A stretch of 64,000 nucleotides of DNA from Cliona cf. orientalis (lineage: Eukaryota > Porifera > Demospongiae > Clionaida > Clionaidae), in assembly GCA_963930775.1 (NCBI GenBank), contig OZ005689.1, forward strand, positions 22,256,058 through 22,320,057. The letters are read 5' to 3'. Shown piece after piece: positions 1 to 11,060 of the stretch; the stretch's first letter is position 1, and every line of letters begins with the position of its first letter. The notes beneath the pieces are model-generated. The model did not search any database. It was given only the letters and a program-made list of their open reading frames with translations, and was not told the origin of the DNA. The position numbers and the translations under genes are program-made.

Positions 1-3
1 TGA

Positions 4-1080
4 AGCACTCCAGACGCACTTATTGCGAAACAGCAAAGCCAGTTTTATGATCAATGCAAGCAATCATTGAAGCCGGCTGAAATTGTTGTGTCAGCTGATT
101 TTTCCGAGAACTATTCTTTTGTACTTCAGGATGCGGCGCAGGGGTTCCATTGGAACAACAGTCAATCAACTATACACCCTTTCGTGATTTACTTCAATGA
201 TTTATCCCATGCAAGTTTTGTGGTCATTTCAGACTGCACGAGCCATGATACTATTGCTGTCTACTTATTCCAAAAGAGATTGATAAACTTTCTCAGGTCA
301 AAACTTGCATGTCTTCCGAAGAAAATTTATTACTTCTCAGATGGTGCTACCTCCCAGTACAAGAACCGAAAAAACTTTGTCAATCTCTGTCTTCACAATC
401 ACGACTTTGGTATTAAAGCTGAATGGCATTTTTCAGCAACTTCTCATGGGAAGGGTGCTTGTGATGGCTTGGGAGGGACGGTCAAAAGGTTGGCAGCAAA
501 AGCAAGCTTGCAAAGACAGTACGAAGACCAGATCATGACGCCTTTTCAACTTTATGAGTGGGCATTGAAAAACATTCCTTCAGTCACATTCATGTATTGT
601 ACAATAGAGGAGTATGAAAGAGAGAAGTCATTTCTAGAGCATCGCTTTCAGAAAAGTCGTACGATAGCAGGAACAAGAAGTCTACCTACATGCTTTTATC
701 CCAAAAAGTACCGACACAATGACAACAAAGAGATTTTCACTCGACTACTTCCGAAGACGTGAAAGTAATGAAAGAACGTGGTGAACTAGAAATGGAAGAA
801 GTGTCTGGCTATGTCATCTGTATTCATAGTAATCAATGGTGGCTTGGTTGTGCACTAGAGAAGGATTTGGAGAATGTGCAAGTTAAACTCAGTTTGCTTC
901 ATCCGTCTGGTCCAAGTCGATCATTCCGATATCCTCGTGCACCAGATTATCACTGTGCCACTATTTAGGGTTGTTCTGTTGGTTGAACCAAGAACTAGTA
1001 CTGGTAGAACTTATACAATAGCACAGAATATAAGCAAAGCAGCCTCAGCTATACTTAAGGACACTACTAGCACCTGATCA
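4..1080 (+). pseudogene. Transposon-derived DDE-like protein with C-terminal SH3-like module, 5' end outside window
   Basis: The frame is open from base 4 to 762; it starts in mid-protein, so the N-terminus lies left of the window. Conserved acidic positions typical of an RNase H-fold nuclease are visible: VSADFSENY near the start, FSDGATSQYKNRKNF in the middle, and ATSHGKGACDGLGGTVKR, the signature stretch of a protein family scattered through invertebrate genomes in many copies. After a frame change near 745-760 the sequence continues as a small SH3/Tudor-like domain (YVICIHSNQWWLG, then HPSGPSRSF), and after another near 955-965 as the tail (VEPRTSTGRTYTIAQN). Two frameshifts make this copy dead as it stands. 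I know the family from memory as transposon-like but cannot name its superfamily. Nothing else of the element, such as terminal repeats, was identified. Confidence 0.6.
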
Positions 1081-2084
1081 GAGTTTTTGTATATAGATTC
1101 CACTACTTTGCATATGTGAGCAGTATAAAATGTTTAATATATCCTGAACCCCAAAACCAAATTTACATGGTACAAAGAGGAATAGCACAATGTTCTGACC
1201 GAGTATGAAAAATTTTGAAATATCCCGAATGGGTAAAAAACAATATTTATTTTTTTAATTAATAAACTAATTAAAGCTCCATCTCAACTGTGATCCACCC
1301 ACCCATTAAGCACACCAAAAGAAAGCTGAGAACATGAGCTATAATGTGGTGTTTAGTTTTTCATGAAACTAAACTTTATTCAAGAAATAGCCAATTGAAG
1401 GTAGGTAGTAAGGTATGTCCAGAATATGTGGAGAACTAGCCACTTCAACTGGCCCTATCTCCGAAGCCATACAACATTGACCGCAAATACTGATTTTGGT
1501 TACATGTCTTAGTACCTACTACATGTCTACCAAGTTTCAGGGAAATCTGAATTGGGTTGCCATTTTTCATGTTGAACATTTATGGAATGACCCCTATGTT
1601 ACAATCGCCAAATTAAATTCCGCCAAAATTTCATACTCATATAATTATACAATATGGTGATCCCGTACCGAACTGCCAAATTTAAATCCACCAATATTGT
1701 TGTAATAGCGATTTTGGGCTCAACTGCCAAATTTAATTCCCGCCAATATATCCAGCTGTACGGTAGATTAACTTCATTGCAATCAATGGCGCTTCATGAT
1801 CAGTTCCCAGACTTAGTGGCCATGGATCATCATGGAGCTGCTTGATTTACTAGATACCATAGAAGCCGCACCCCGATTAATAGCCACACCTGGAATAGTA
1901 GCCGCACATGGAGCTCTGCAACTAGTCTTCGATATAAAATATGGTAAACATCCAGTATATCTCTCATTTTACTTTAATGTGGTTTGTTACAATTCTTTTA
2001 TCTTATGGTGTGGTTAGCTTGTAGAAAAAACAGATTTAATGCAAATAATGTTTGAGACTCTGGGAAGCTATTCACGACGAACTA
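1081..2084. other. Non-coding stretch with a short direct repeat
   Basis: No gene is recognised. At 1608-1632, 1670-1697 and 1720-1747 there are three direct copies of a ~27-base motif of the form TGCCAAATTTAATTCCCGCC, spaced about 55 bases apart. They look like debris of a small interspersed repeat. Confidence 0.4.
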
Positions 2085-2225
2085 TTCATATGAGCACGCA
2101 GAATGGATCGTACCTGGAAATTTATTGGAAGCGGAATTTTGATTCACACCTTAGAATTAGTTGCAGCCCTTTAAAGTTTTCCCATATGTTTGTATAGGGG
2201 AGCCATGCGTTCGTAATGTTTTCCC
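2085..2225 (+). repeat. Dispersed repeat, related to the 7.1-7.9 kb tandem unit
   Basis: The stretch shares the order CATATGAGCACGCAGAATGG, then GGAATTTTGATTCACACC, then CCCATATGTTTGTATAGG with blocks at 7255-7350 and 7665-7755. It is a solitary, diverged copy of the same repeat. Confidence 0.6.
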
Positions 2226-2914
2226 CCCACTAAGTGCAGTTAAGGACAGTCACCGTTTGTTGCGCGCGCCCGACTACGAGCCAATTAGCGATCTTGTAAC
2301 GTGACATGATTCCACATCAACCGCATACAAGCCACGGTGGAAAGGCCACACGATCGCAGTTTTAGCCTCGAAATCGCTGCCCAATTCTTGCCAGACGCCT
2401 AAATGTTTAATTTCCCGTCTCTACTATCAAACGACTCCTTCCCAAGCTTAAAGCTGTTCTATAGGAGCGATTGTTGCCTTAGTTTGTCAATCGGCCATTA
2501 CATGCGAAAACGTCGGCCACCGAACCACCGATTTTTGTCATTTCCGCGGTTAACTCTTCAGCTATAGCACTTATCCACTATCGCTCCGACGAACACCTTT
2601 AGTATTGTCTACATGCTGGTTAACCGATCATGCGCGATTGTAGCGAATTCGCTACACGCATGCGCGAACGTCATACGGCGGTTGTAGTGAATTCGCAACA
2701 GCTGCACCGCGGTTAGCTTTGTCCGAGACAATACCTCGAAGGAGGAGCCACTTACCTTGCTACGTTACTCAACGTCAACTACACTCCCTCTGGCGACCCC
2801 ACCCATCATTTATTTATCGATCCTGTCGCTTATTCAGCGAGTACTCATTGAACTGGTAAGTTATAAAGTTCATTTCAATAAATTGTAATACATTCTACAA
2901 TAGCTAGCTAAAGA

Positions 2915-5650
2915 ATGGCTAAAAGGGCCCGCATGACGGTGGATGACGTCCTCCAGCACTGTGCTGACAGTGATGACTATGCTGAGTGTGACTATGATCC
3001 AGATGAGCCTGTCATGGAAGGTAGCGATGACGAATTCAGTGATTTGGAAGGAGATGAATCTGATGACGACATCGATGGTGGTGACTACAATGCTATGGAC
3101 AGTGCAGCAGCTTCCAGCAGTGCAGGTACCTCCAACTGGATCCCGAGTCAACATGGAGCACAACCATCAAGCGGCTGAACATTCAACCCTTTACCTCCCC
3201 AGTAGGCCCTACTCAAGACATCTCATCATCACCACTGGAAGTCTTCGACCTGTTTTTCTCGCCAGACCTGATGGAAAGAATAGTGAGACAGAGTAATGCA
3301 TATGCAAAGTCAGCAATGGGCAATGAGAAATATGAGAAATGGTCGAAGATAACAGTTGATGAGCTGAGAGCGTTCTTGGGATTTAGCGTGCTGATGGGAA
3401 TCAACCACCTGCCCTCCTTGAACGATTACTGGTCACGAGATCCTCGTCTAAGGTACGCTCCAGTGGCTGACCGCATCACCCGAGACAGATTTCGCGAGAT
3501 ATCCCGGTATCTTCACTTCGTGGATAATGATACCCTGGTACCACGTGGAGAGGATGGCCATGATCGTCTCGGGATGGTCAGACCACTGATAGACCACTTG
3601 TCCACCAAGTTTTCGGAAGCCTATGAGCCCCACCGTGACATCGCTGTTGATGAGGCAATGATCAAATTTCAGGGAAGATAATCGCTGAAACAATACATGC
3701 CACTGAAACCCACCAAGCGTGGGATCAAGGTGTGGGTTGCCGCAGACAGCACCAATGGCTACTTCTCGAGGTTTGAGGTCTACACAGGGAAGAAGAATAA
3801 TACCACTGAGCATGGTCCAGGAGCTAGAGTTGTGAAGACCCTCACCTCAGATCTGAAGGGAAAGTATCACCATATCTATTTTGACAACTATTTCACTACC
3901 CTGAAACTCCTGGAAGATCTTGAGAAAGACAACACGTACGCCTGCGGCACTGCGAGGAAAGATCGCAACGGTTTCCCTCCCCAGTTGAAGAAGCCAAACC
4001 TGAAGAGTAGGTGTGTGTGCATATAGGCATGTCCATGCATGCATGAGAGTGTGTATGTGTACAACCGTGATAATGCATGTGCATGCATGTGTGAAAATCC
4101 ATTTTTTGAGCATACATAATGTACATGTATATAGCACACATGTAAACACCATTCTAACTACTCCATGCCCATACACCGATTTATGTACGTGTGTGGAGTA
4201 GCTATGTGTACTGTAGAGTATATATGTACGCTCAAAAAATGGAACTCACACACATACGTACATACAAAACAATCCTATCCACTCCACACACACATACACA
4301 CATGGGTGTATGTGCATGTGTGCAGAGTAGCTACTCCTCGGCAAACATGTACGTATGCCGATCTCGGCACACATGTACATGTACATATATTGGTGTATGG
4401 TGTATGGTGTATGGTGTATGTACATGATGTGAGCCAAGCAGGTACTCTTCACACATGTATGCACACACATGGGTGTACATGTGTGCGGAGTAGCTACTCC
4501 ACACACATGTACACGCACCCATGCATGTACACGTGTACACGCATGCTCTGCACACTGTGTTCACACATGCACATACACCCATGTGTGCCAACTAGCTACT
4601 CCACACACATGGGTCTACTCCACACATATGTACACGCATACCCATGCGTGTACATGTGTGTGGAGTAGCTAGTCGGCACACATGGGTGTATGTGCCATGC
4701 GTGTACATGTGTGTGGAGTAGCTAGTCGGCATACATGGGTGTATGTGCATGTGTGAACACAGTGTGCAGAGCATGCGTGTACATGTGTGTGAAGTAGCTA
4801 GTCGGCACACATGGGTGTACGTGTGTATGTGAACACATGTACATGCACCCAAGTGTGCAGAGTAGTAGGTAGGTAGAATAGTGCATCAACATGTGGGCTA
4901 CATTGATATGTCACAAAGAACGGAATACACATGTCAACAGAATGTAGCTATAATAATACATGTCAGTACTGTAATAATAGATAAAATACACATCACACAG
5001 GTGACTTCCTTACGGTCCAGAAAGGCAAAGTTTGTGCAAGTTCCTGGATGGATAGAAAGATCGTCACAGTCATGTCTACCACCAGCCAGCCCGAGTCTAG
5101 TACTGTTCCCCGGCGTCAAAGGGATGGTTCAAGGTTATCTATTCCCTGCCCTATGTCCATCATGGACTACAACACCTTCATGGGCGGCGTCGACAGAGGA
5201 GATCAAGTCAGGCGCTATTACAGCTGCAGAACGAAATGCAGAAAATTTTATAAATACATATTTCACTTTCTGCTGGATGTGGCAATCACCAATGCCTTTA
5301 TTCTTCAAAAAGGATACTGTGAGGATGCACCCTTCAATTTCATCAAGGAGTTTCGCCTGAAGCTGGCCAGTGAGCTAATAGACTATTGCAGCAGAAGGCG
5401 AGCTGGTCGTAGTGGCGGAGTTGTGCGCTCTCTCCCCCTCCGACACTTTCCTACCACCATCCCTGAGAGCGATCCATCAAAAAAGGTAAAGCACGAGAGA
5501 GCACGCTGCACCAGGTGTTACAGCCGGAGCAAACGCAGCGTATACACCTCATGGTACTGCCCCAAGTGTCAGGTGTGGCTTTGTCATACGGGAGAGCAGA
5601 GCACAGACTGCTACATGTCCTGGCATGCCCAACACGTCCCTGAACTGTAA
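2915..5650 (+). pseudogene. piggyBac transposase, copy 1 (two coding exons)
   Basis: This is a piggyBac-family (PGBD-like) DDD transposase. Exon 1 runs from an ATG at 2915 to about 4006 and exon 2 from about 5001 to 5650. The N-terminus is acidic (DDEFSDLEGDESDDD). The catalytic acids are all visible: AVDEAMIKFQGR, YFDNYFTTLKL and FMGGVDRGDQ. The C-terminus is the cysteine-rich zinc domain usual in the family (CTRCYSRSKRS, then YCPKCQVWLCHTG). A GT/AG intron also sits just upstream of the ATG (about 2859-2902). Copy 2 at 57.5 kb shows two faults here: a frame change between about 3165 and 3195, and a TAA at 3679 directly after FQGR where copy 2 has serine. The internal intron, about 1 kb long, is filled by a minisatellite. 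TTAA-flanked termini were not located. Confidence 0.88.
4010..4880. repeat. CA/TG-rich minisatellite inside the piggyBac intron
   Basis: About 870 bases are built of repeated and inverted ACACATGTACAC and TGTGTGGAGTAGCTA blocks. Repeats such as GTGTGGAGTAGCTAGTCGGC followed by ACACATGGGTGTATGTGC recur at 4660-4810, and inverted versions occur at 4490-4620, so the transcript could fold into long hairpins. Open frames here on both strands are artefacts of the repeat. Confidence 0.85.
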
Positions 5651-6229
5651 AGTGTGATAATAATATTTTGTATTTTTATGATTGTGCATGTTGCTATCTA
5701 TTTATGGCAGCTATCAGAAACTGCCTCTGCATACTTTTGCAACTCTCATATATAACTTCCTAGGTCAAAGAGCCTACAAACTGAATAAATACTCAAGCCA
5801 TCAGCGTAATTTATGCTGCTACCATCTCTAGCTACGCTATCAAACCTTGACATGCAATACTTACCTGAATTGACTTGTAGCGATCTCATTTCCAGAGCTG
5901 CTGTTCACGATCGAGTTCGGTATCAATCGAGAGCCCATCGATCGCTCCTGAGTCCGGTGGCTTCATCCTAACTCAAGCGCTGCCCCAAAGCCAGTTCTGA
6001 CCGCTTTTAGTCACATATGGTGTCAAAAATTACGTTCCGTAAAAAATTAATTTCGTTCTAACAGAACATCGCGCGCGGCGCGATCTTCGCGCATAATCAG
6101 CTAAGGTCGGGATACAAGGGGTTCTTCCCCTCTGGCAAACTCGATTTTTACGTTTGGAGGGCATGACTTCAGAAGCTCCTCCTACTTAATTGGCTTGTTG
6201 TTTGCAGCTACTTTAGTGTTAAGGGGATA
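5651..6229. other. Intergenic, piggyBac 3' flank
   Basis: No gene or clear repeat is seen. The first ~150 bases are probably the 3' untranslated part of the piggyBac transcript. A GC-rich patch with GCGCGCGGCGCG lies at about 6070. Confidence 0.4.
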
Positions 6230-6328
6230 TCGTATAGCGGGAAATATTTGAGGGTATTAACTTTCGCTGTTTTCGTGGATCAGGGTGAATCCGCGAAATT
6301 TATACCTCCAAAATTTCCCGCTATACGG
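6230..6328. mobile_element. Short MITE, CCGTATAGCGGG termini, TA target
   Basis: The left end reads TCGTATAGCGGGAAAT and the right end ATTTCCCGCTATACGG, an inverted repeat with one mismatch at the first base. TA flanks both ends (6228-6229, 6329-6330). At 99 bp it is the shortest member of the CCGTA...TACGG group in this window. A further isolated right end of the same type lies at about 6853-6880. Confidence 0.7.
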
Positions 6329-6330
6329 TA

Positions 6331-6480
6331 TGACTTGACGACCCGTTCCTACACTGACGTAGCTCAAGCATGCGCAGTCCCACCAGCATATGATATCAGT
6401 AGAATGGGTGTGGTCGATATAAACCACAAGGCATGCTATTTGTAGCGTTAGCAAGTCATTTTTGAAGAAAGAGTGAACAT
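6331..6480. repeat. Dispersed repeat shared with 9212-9350
   Basis: Both stretches carry the same order of words: TGACGACCC, GAGCATGCGCAGTC or a near match, GGGCGTGGTCGAT or a near match, AAACCACA, and ATTTGTAGC. They are two copies of one interspersed repeat. The 99-bp MITE sits at the left edge of this copy. Confidence 0.6.
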
Positions 6481-7067
6481 ATAGCTGACATTTTTCTTGG
6501 GGACGCGTCCAACTATTGTTGAAGACTCGGGTTTTGTGACAGCTACAGCGTAGGGGTCACGGACGTTGCCAGGCTCTCGGATACACGTCAGATTTTCTCC
6601 AACTTCAGCCTCCTAAATGCTTTGATATTCGTGGTAGCCACGGATCATCGCCTCCACAACACAGCTTCGTAGTTCAGATAGTTTGCTCGTGTTTAACACT
6701 ATCTGCTATGATTTCCAGAGCCACGCACGTGTGAAAGAGAAGGGGCGTGTTTTTTAATTGCATCCAATTTGGGGGTGTGGCTTTGTCTCAGGGCTGATCC
6801 TCGAAAATTAAAACGCGAAAAAGTTCAAAATCCCACATCTGCGAAAATTGCTACCCTCGAAAATTTCCCGCTATACGGTAGTACTAGGATTGAATTTTCA
6901 TATGAGCACCATAAAGACAGCACTGCATGTTGTAATACTTCTAGAATAAGCTCTCAATCTAGGTTAAAAAGAATAAAAAATTCACTGGTGACATGCCTTA
7001 ACTGCACTGAGCACATGCTACATGGAAAACGGGGAATACCCGTGGTGTGCGTTATTTAGACTCTTAC

Positions 7068-7957
7068 TCAAAATTGAGGTTGTTTGCTTGCTTTGTATGG
7101 CTCTACTGTGCATCCTAGGTGTATTATGTTGGTTTCTGGACAATTTTTTTTCTGCTTAGTGTGCAGGCTTGCTTGTTATGCACTCGCTAAGTAGAAATAA
7201 AAAGGATTTAAATAATTAATATTTGGGGGTTTGGGAGCATTTGGGGAGATAATTTTTACATGGGTACGCAGAATTAGAGATTGACGACGGGGAATTTTGA
7301 TTCACACCTTAGAATTAAAGTTACGGCCCTTTGAAGTTATCCCATATGTTTGTATAGGAAGCCATATGCATTTGCAATGTTTTCCGTCCATGTGCTACGT
7401 GAGGGGCGGGGCCATGTGTGCATATGTTCGTGACGACCATTACCCATTACCCACTTTGGTCAAAATTGATGTATAGGCTGCCTGCTTGCATTGTATGGCT
7501 CTACTATGCATCCAGCTAAACTATGTGGTGGTTTTTGGACAATTTTTTTCTGCTTAGTGTATAGTGTATAGTGTGTGGTCTCCTTGTTATACACTACTAA
7601 GTAGAAAAAAGTTTTTAAATAATTGTTTTGGGGGTTTGGGAGCACTTGGGGAGATAACTTTTACATGGACACGCACAATGGGTCGAAACGAGATTTGACC
7701 TTGGGGAATTTTGATTCACGCCTTAAAATTAAAGTTCTCCCATTTGTTTGTATAGGAAGCCATGCATTTGCAGTAGTTTCCGCCCACGCGCTACGTGAGG
7801 GGCGGGGCCAAGCACGTACAGTAACGTGATGACCCTTACCCACCTTGATCAAAATTGATGTATAGGCTACATTGTATGGCTCTACCATGCATCCAGCTCA
7901 ACTATGAGGCGATTTTCGAGCAGTGCTTAGTGTATAGTGTATGTATGGTCTCCTTGA
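7068..7957. repeat. Tandem segmental repeat, ~390-bp unit, 2.3 copies
   Basis: Unit starts are marked by TCAAAATTGA followed by TTGTATGGCTCTAC at about 7068, 7464 and 7849. Each unit contains TTTCTGCTTAGTGT, then GGGGGTTTGGGAGCA, then GGAATTTTGATTCAC and TTTGTATAGGAAGCCAT. The third copy is partial. The open frames inside are not conserved between copies, so I read it as non-coding. Confidence 0.8.
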
Positions 7958-8454
7958 AAAAAGGAGGAAACGAAAAACACATTTAAAGGGCATGATAAGG
8001 AGATGAAAAATACGTTTAGTGACACAAGTATGTACTAGGGATGATAGGGTAAGTAAGATAAAGGAGGGATAAAAGGGATTTATGGGGCAGATGAATGTTT
8101 AGAGATACGAAGTTTGAAGGAAGATGCACTGGGACTGTTTACAACATAAAGAGGAAGTCAGTTCCATAAAGGGATGACATCGACAAAAAAAAAGAAAACT
8201 TATGTGCATAAGTACTGGTATATGGGATAAAAAGGACTTTTGAGTGAGGATGTCTGGGGGATGGGTGCGAGTGGGGGGTAAAGGTTGTAGCAGGAATAAT
8301 TGATAAATTATTTAGGATATTATAACACACTGAACTTTTGAATCTTTCTCCGGGTGGTCAGTTTGCCAGTTCAGTTTGAGCACAAGGAGGGATAGTCTGA
8401 CTTCCACTCGTGAGTTATTACTCTGGCAGCAAACGTTTGTACGTTTTCAATATA

Positions 8455-9084
8455 CTGACTAGGTAAGTAAAAATAAAGGCTACCATATTTTCCCGCTATT
8501 ATATCTCCACAGGAAGAAAACCTGCGCTTAATAACGAAGTGCGCCTAACAGCGAGATGCGCCTAACTAAAAAGAGCTAAAATTAATCAAGAACGCATGCG
8601 CGTTTGCGGTATCATTTAAGGGGCGTGGCCAATCGATCGCTCGCCCGATCGTTCACATTGCTCCAGGTCGGAATGGCGTTCATTGATGGAAGAACCTGAG
8701 AATCGACTGTAGCCATCGTGATTTCGGCTAACTTGGAGCCCTGGGCAAGCTAGCAAGCGTGGATATGTCGAGGTCAGTGGTCACATATGCGCTTATACGC
8801 GAAATGCGCCTAATAACGAGTGCTTAGGCCAACAAAATAGCATGCATGCGCTTAATAACGAATATGCGCTTATAAGCGAAATGCGCCTAATAACGAGAAA
8901 ATACGGTATTTCGCCTTGGTAATTTACGTCTACCCTCCATAGGTGGTGGCAACAGTTAGAAAGGTTCTTTGACACAGATATGACAAAAACTGGACTTCCA
9001 TATTTTTTGACCGGAGATACCAAAAATGCGCGTTGCGCATACGCGCGTTTGACAAATATGCCAAGTTTTCTCAGATCCGGTCAC
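8455..9084 (-). mobile_element. TGTGACC-family MITE, partial, carrying a nested MITE
   Basis: On the minus strand the element begins with TGTGACCGGATCTGAGAAAA (ending at plus 9084) and runs into a segment shared with 47446-47545 and 61190-61310 (AGGTTCTTTGACA, then CCTCCATAG, then TTTCGCC). It is interrupted at 8483-8906 by another element. The far end appears lost to the left of 8455. Confidence 0.7.
8483..8906. mobile_element. 424-bp MITE, CCRTATTTTC termini, TA target, nested
   Basis: The left end CCATATTTTCCCGCTATTA matches the inverted right end (CCGTATTTTCTCGTTATTA). TA flanks both sides (8481-8482, 8907-8908). Just inside the right end are tandem words such as GCGCTTATAAGCGAAATGCG. 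Removing the element with one TA rejoins GGCTA to TTTCGCC, which matches the uninterrupted version at 47455-47465. The insertion point is therefore exact. Confidence 0.85.
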
Positions 9085-9211
9085 ATATGTTGGCTTTCGA
9101 GCAGCTATGTCCACATGTGAAGACATAATTAACTAGAGCTCTGTAGAGCACATACCCCGCGCGCTCTGTAGCCACTGTAGCGTAGTACTGCAACACTCTG
9201 CAGCAGAGCTG

Positions 9212-9350
9212 TTTCATGACCTGACGACCCTTTCCAATACTGAGCTTGAGCATGCGCAGTCGCATGAGCATGCTAAAAGAGTGGGCGTGGTCGATAAACC
9301 ACAGGCATGTTGAACAGAAAATGCACGATTTGTAGCACTAGTAAGCCTTT
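9212..9350. repeat. Dispersed repeat, second copy of 6331-6480
   Basis: Same word order as the 6.3-kb copy (TGACGACCC, GAGCATGCGCAGTCGCATG, GGGCGTGGTCGATAAACCAC). Confidence 0.6.
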
Positions 9351-10822
9351 TTGAGCAATTCGAAGCCCGTACAAACCAGTTTTTCATCGATTGGATGTGC
9401 TTATAGCACGCACAGACGCCTAGAACTCGAGATCTGGCGATTTTCGTGCCGACGACGACAACAACGACAGACGGACAAACCGATTACTTTACCCCTTGCG
9501 CATGCGCGCGGGGTAACAATGACATGCACAATTGAGTTATCTGATCATGTTGACCTTGCCATGATCAGTCCAGAAGGGGATCACCTTGCATGGGGTGGAG
9601 CCAAATAGGGGTTAAACCGATCAAAAGAGAGCAGCAGGCACAGGTTGACAGTCTAAGGAATATTAATATCTATGATTTATATCACTATACTATATGCAAA
9701 CTGAAATTTTTTGTGATTATAAGTTTTCTAAAGATGTTGTATTCAACCCACACCAGACACACTGCCCACCCCTATGTCTAGTAATAGTGTGAGGGAAGGG
9801 ATTGCTCCTAATTCATGGCTCATGAATAGTTTATGTCCCTGAAATTATGGTATTTCAGCCTACCTGTGAGTATTTAGAGCCCACTGCAGGTCCTTAAGGA
9901 GTTCAATAGCGTACACATACAGAGCCAGAATGCTCACATTGTACAATTAGATTGAGATATTGAAATCCTGTGTATTGTGGCCTTTATGTCAACCCCTTGT
10001 CTAATGCTTGCGGCATATCGTAGGGAGTGCAACATCTGGTTTTATCGCAGCCAGAGGTTCCTAATGGCAAGGTGAGTTTGCCCAAGGAGTTGTTGATCGA
10101 TATCATGAAAATCGAATTTCACTACAGTGCTACCAGGCAAGAGAGTAGATTTTGACCACTGTGTGGTTTCTGCAGATTTTACATGTGAATCTTGCATGTA
10201 TTCAGTTTCAATTTTGTACACAGTTAGGTCAATGATTGGACTATCTACATGTCAAATGATGGAGTGTAATGAACTTTCGTCTGGGATCTAGAGAGGAAAA
10301 TGTCCGAAAATTGTGCATTTTTATGTTAGTTAGGTGGTGATTCTTGAGTTTCACTTGTAGTTAAGAACCTTGATTTGGCCTGCTGGTAGGTACCATCGAG
10401 TTGTACTTCCGTACCAAATTTGATGCCTTAACTACAAACTGCCTTGGAGATATTAACCACAATAGTCAAATTTTAGTGAAAATTTGGTACATTTACGTTA
10501 GGGTTGTGAATTTTGCATGAATATCATAGTTAAGAGTCAATATTGTATTCTATGCATCCTAATGCATTACTAATTCTAGTGCATCTGTGGAACTGCGAAT
10601 ATTTTGCAGGAAGCGCCGAATCCGGAAGCCAACATTACCGCCGGTTGCTTCAGATGGGTCGAAGTCCGCCTTGATGACGTAGTACCAAACGCACATGCAC
10701 AATAGTGATGATTTCATTGACCACGCCCACTGGCGATCTAAGAACGAGAAGGTAGCAAAAACAGAGTTTTAGCGTTCAACGCATGGAGCCCTTCGCTTCT
10801 AAGGCATCCAAGCGAGGTAAGA
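9351..10822. other. Non-coding stretch
   Basis: Short open frames are present but none resembles a protein I know. No tandem repeat or terminal inverted repeat is seen. Confidence 0.4.
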
Positions 10823-10824
10823 TA

Positions 10825-11058
10825 CCGTAGAGTCTGGTTAATAAGCGCATGCGCTTATCACTCTCGGTGGTAAGGAAACATGCGCCTATTAGACGATGTG
10901 CGCTTAATAGAGAGTGAAGTTTTGGCCCCGCCCACTGCCAGCACGTTCGAGCGCTCAATCATAAAGCTAGCAAGTTACCTAATAACAGGAAGGAAGCATG
11001 CGCTTATTAAAAAATATGCGCTTAATAAGCATGTGCGCTTATTAACCAGACTTTACGG
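10825..11058. mobile_element. 234-bp MITE, CCGTARAGTCTGG termini, TA target
   Basis: Left end CCGTAGAGTCTGGTTAATAA; the right end inverted reads CCGTAAAGTCTGGTTAATAA. TA flanks both sides (10823-10824, 11059-11060). Inside the ends are repeated ATGCGCTTAT words. Its architecture is like that of the 8483-8906 element but the repeat sequence differs. Confidence 0.85.
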
Positions 11059-11060
11059 TA

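Noticed and set aside
4010-4880. Overlapping histidine/cysteine-rich frames
   Set aside because: They are intronic minisatellite sequence, open on both strands by composition.
2160-5900. Exact TTAA-flanked ends for piggyBac copy 1
   Set aside because: Several TTAA sites exist, but no convincing inverted terminal repeat could be paired by eye.
7460-7888. Minus-strand small proteins in the 7-kb repeat
   Set aside because: The frames are not kept between tandem copies.
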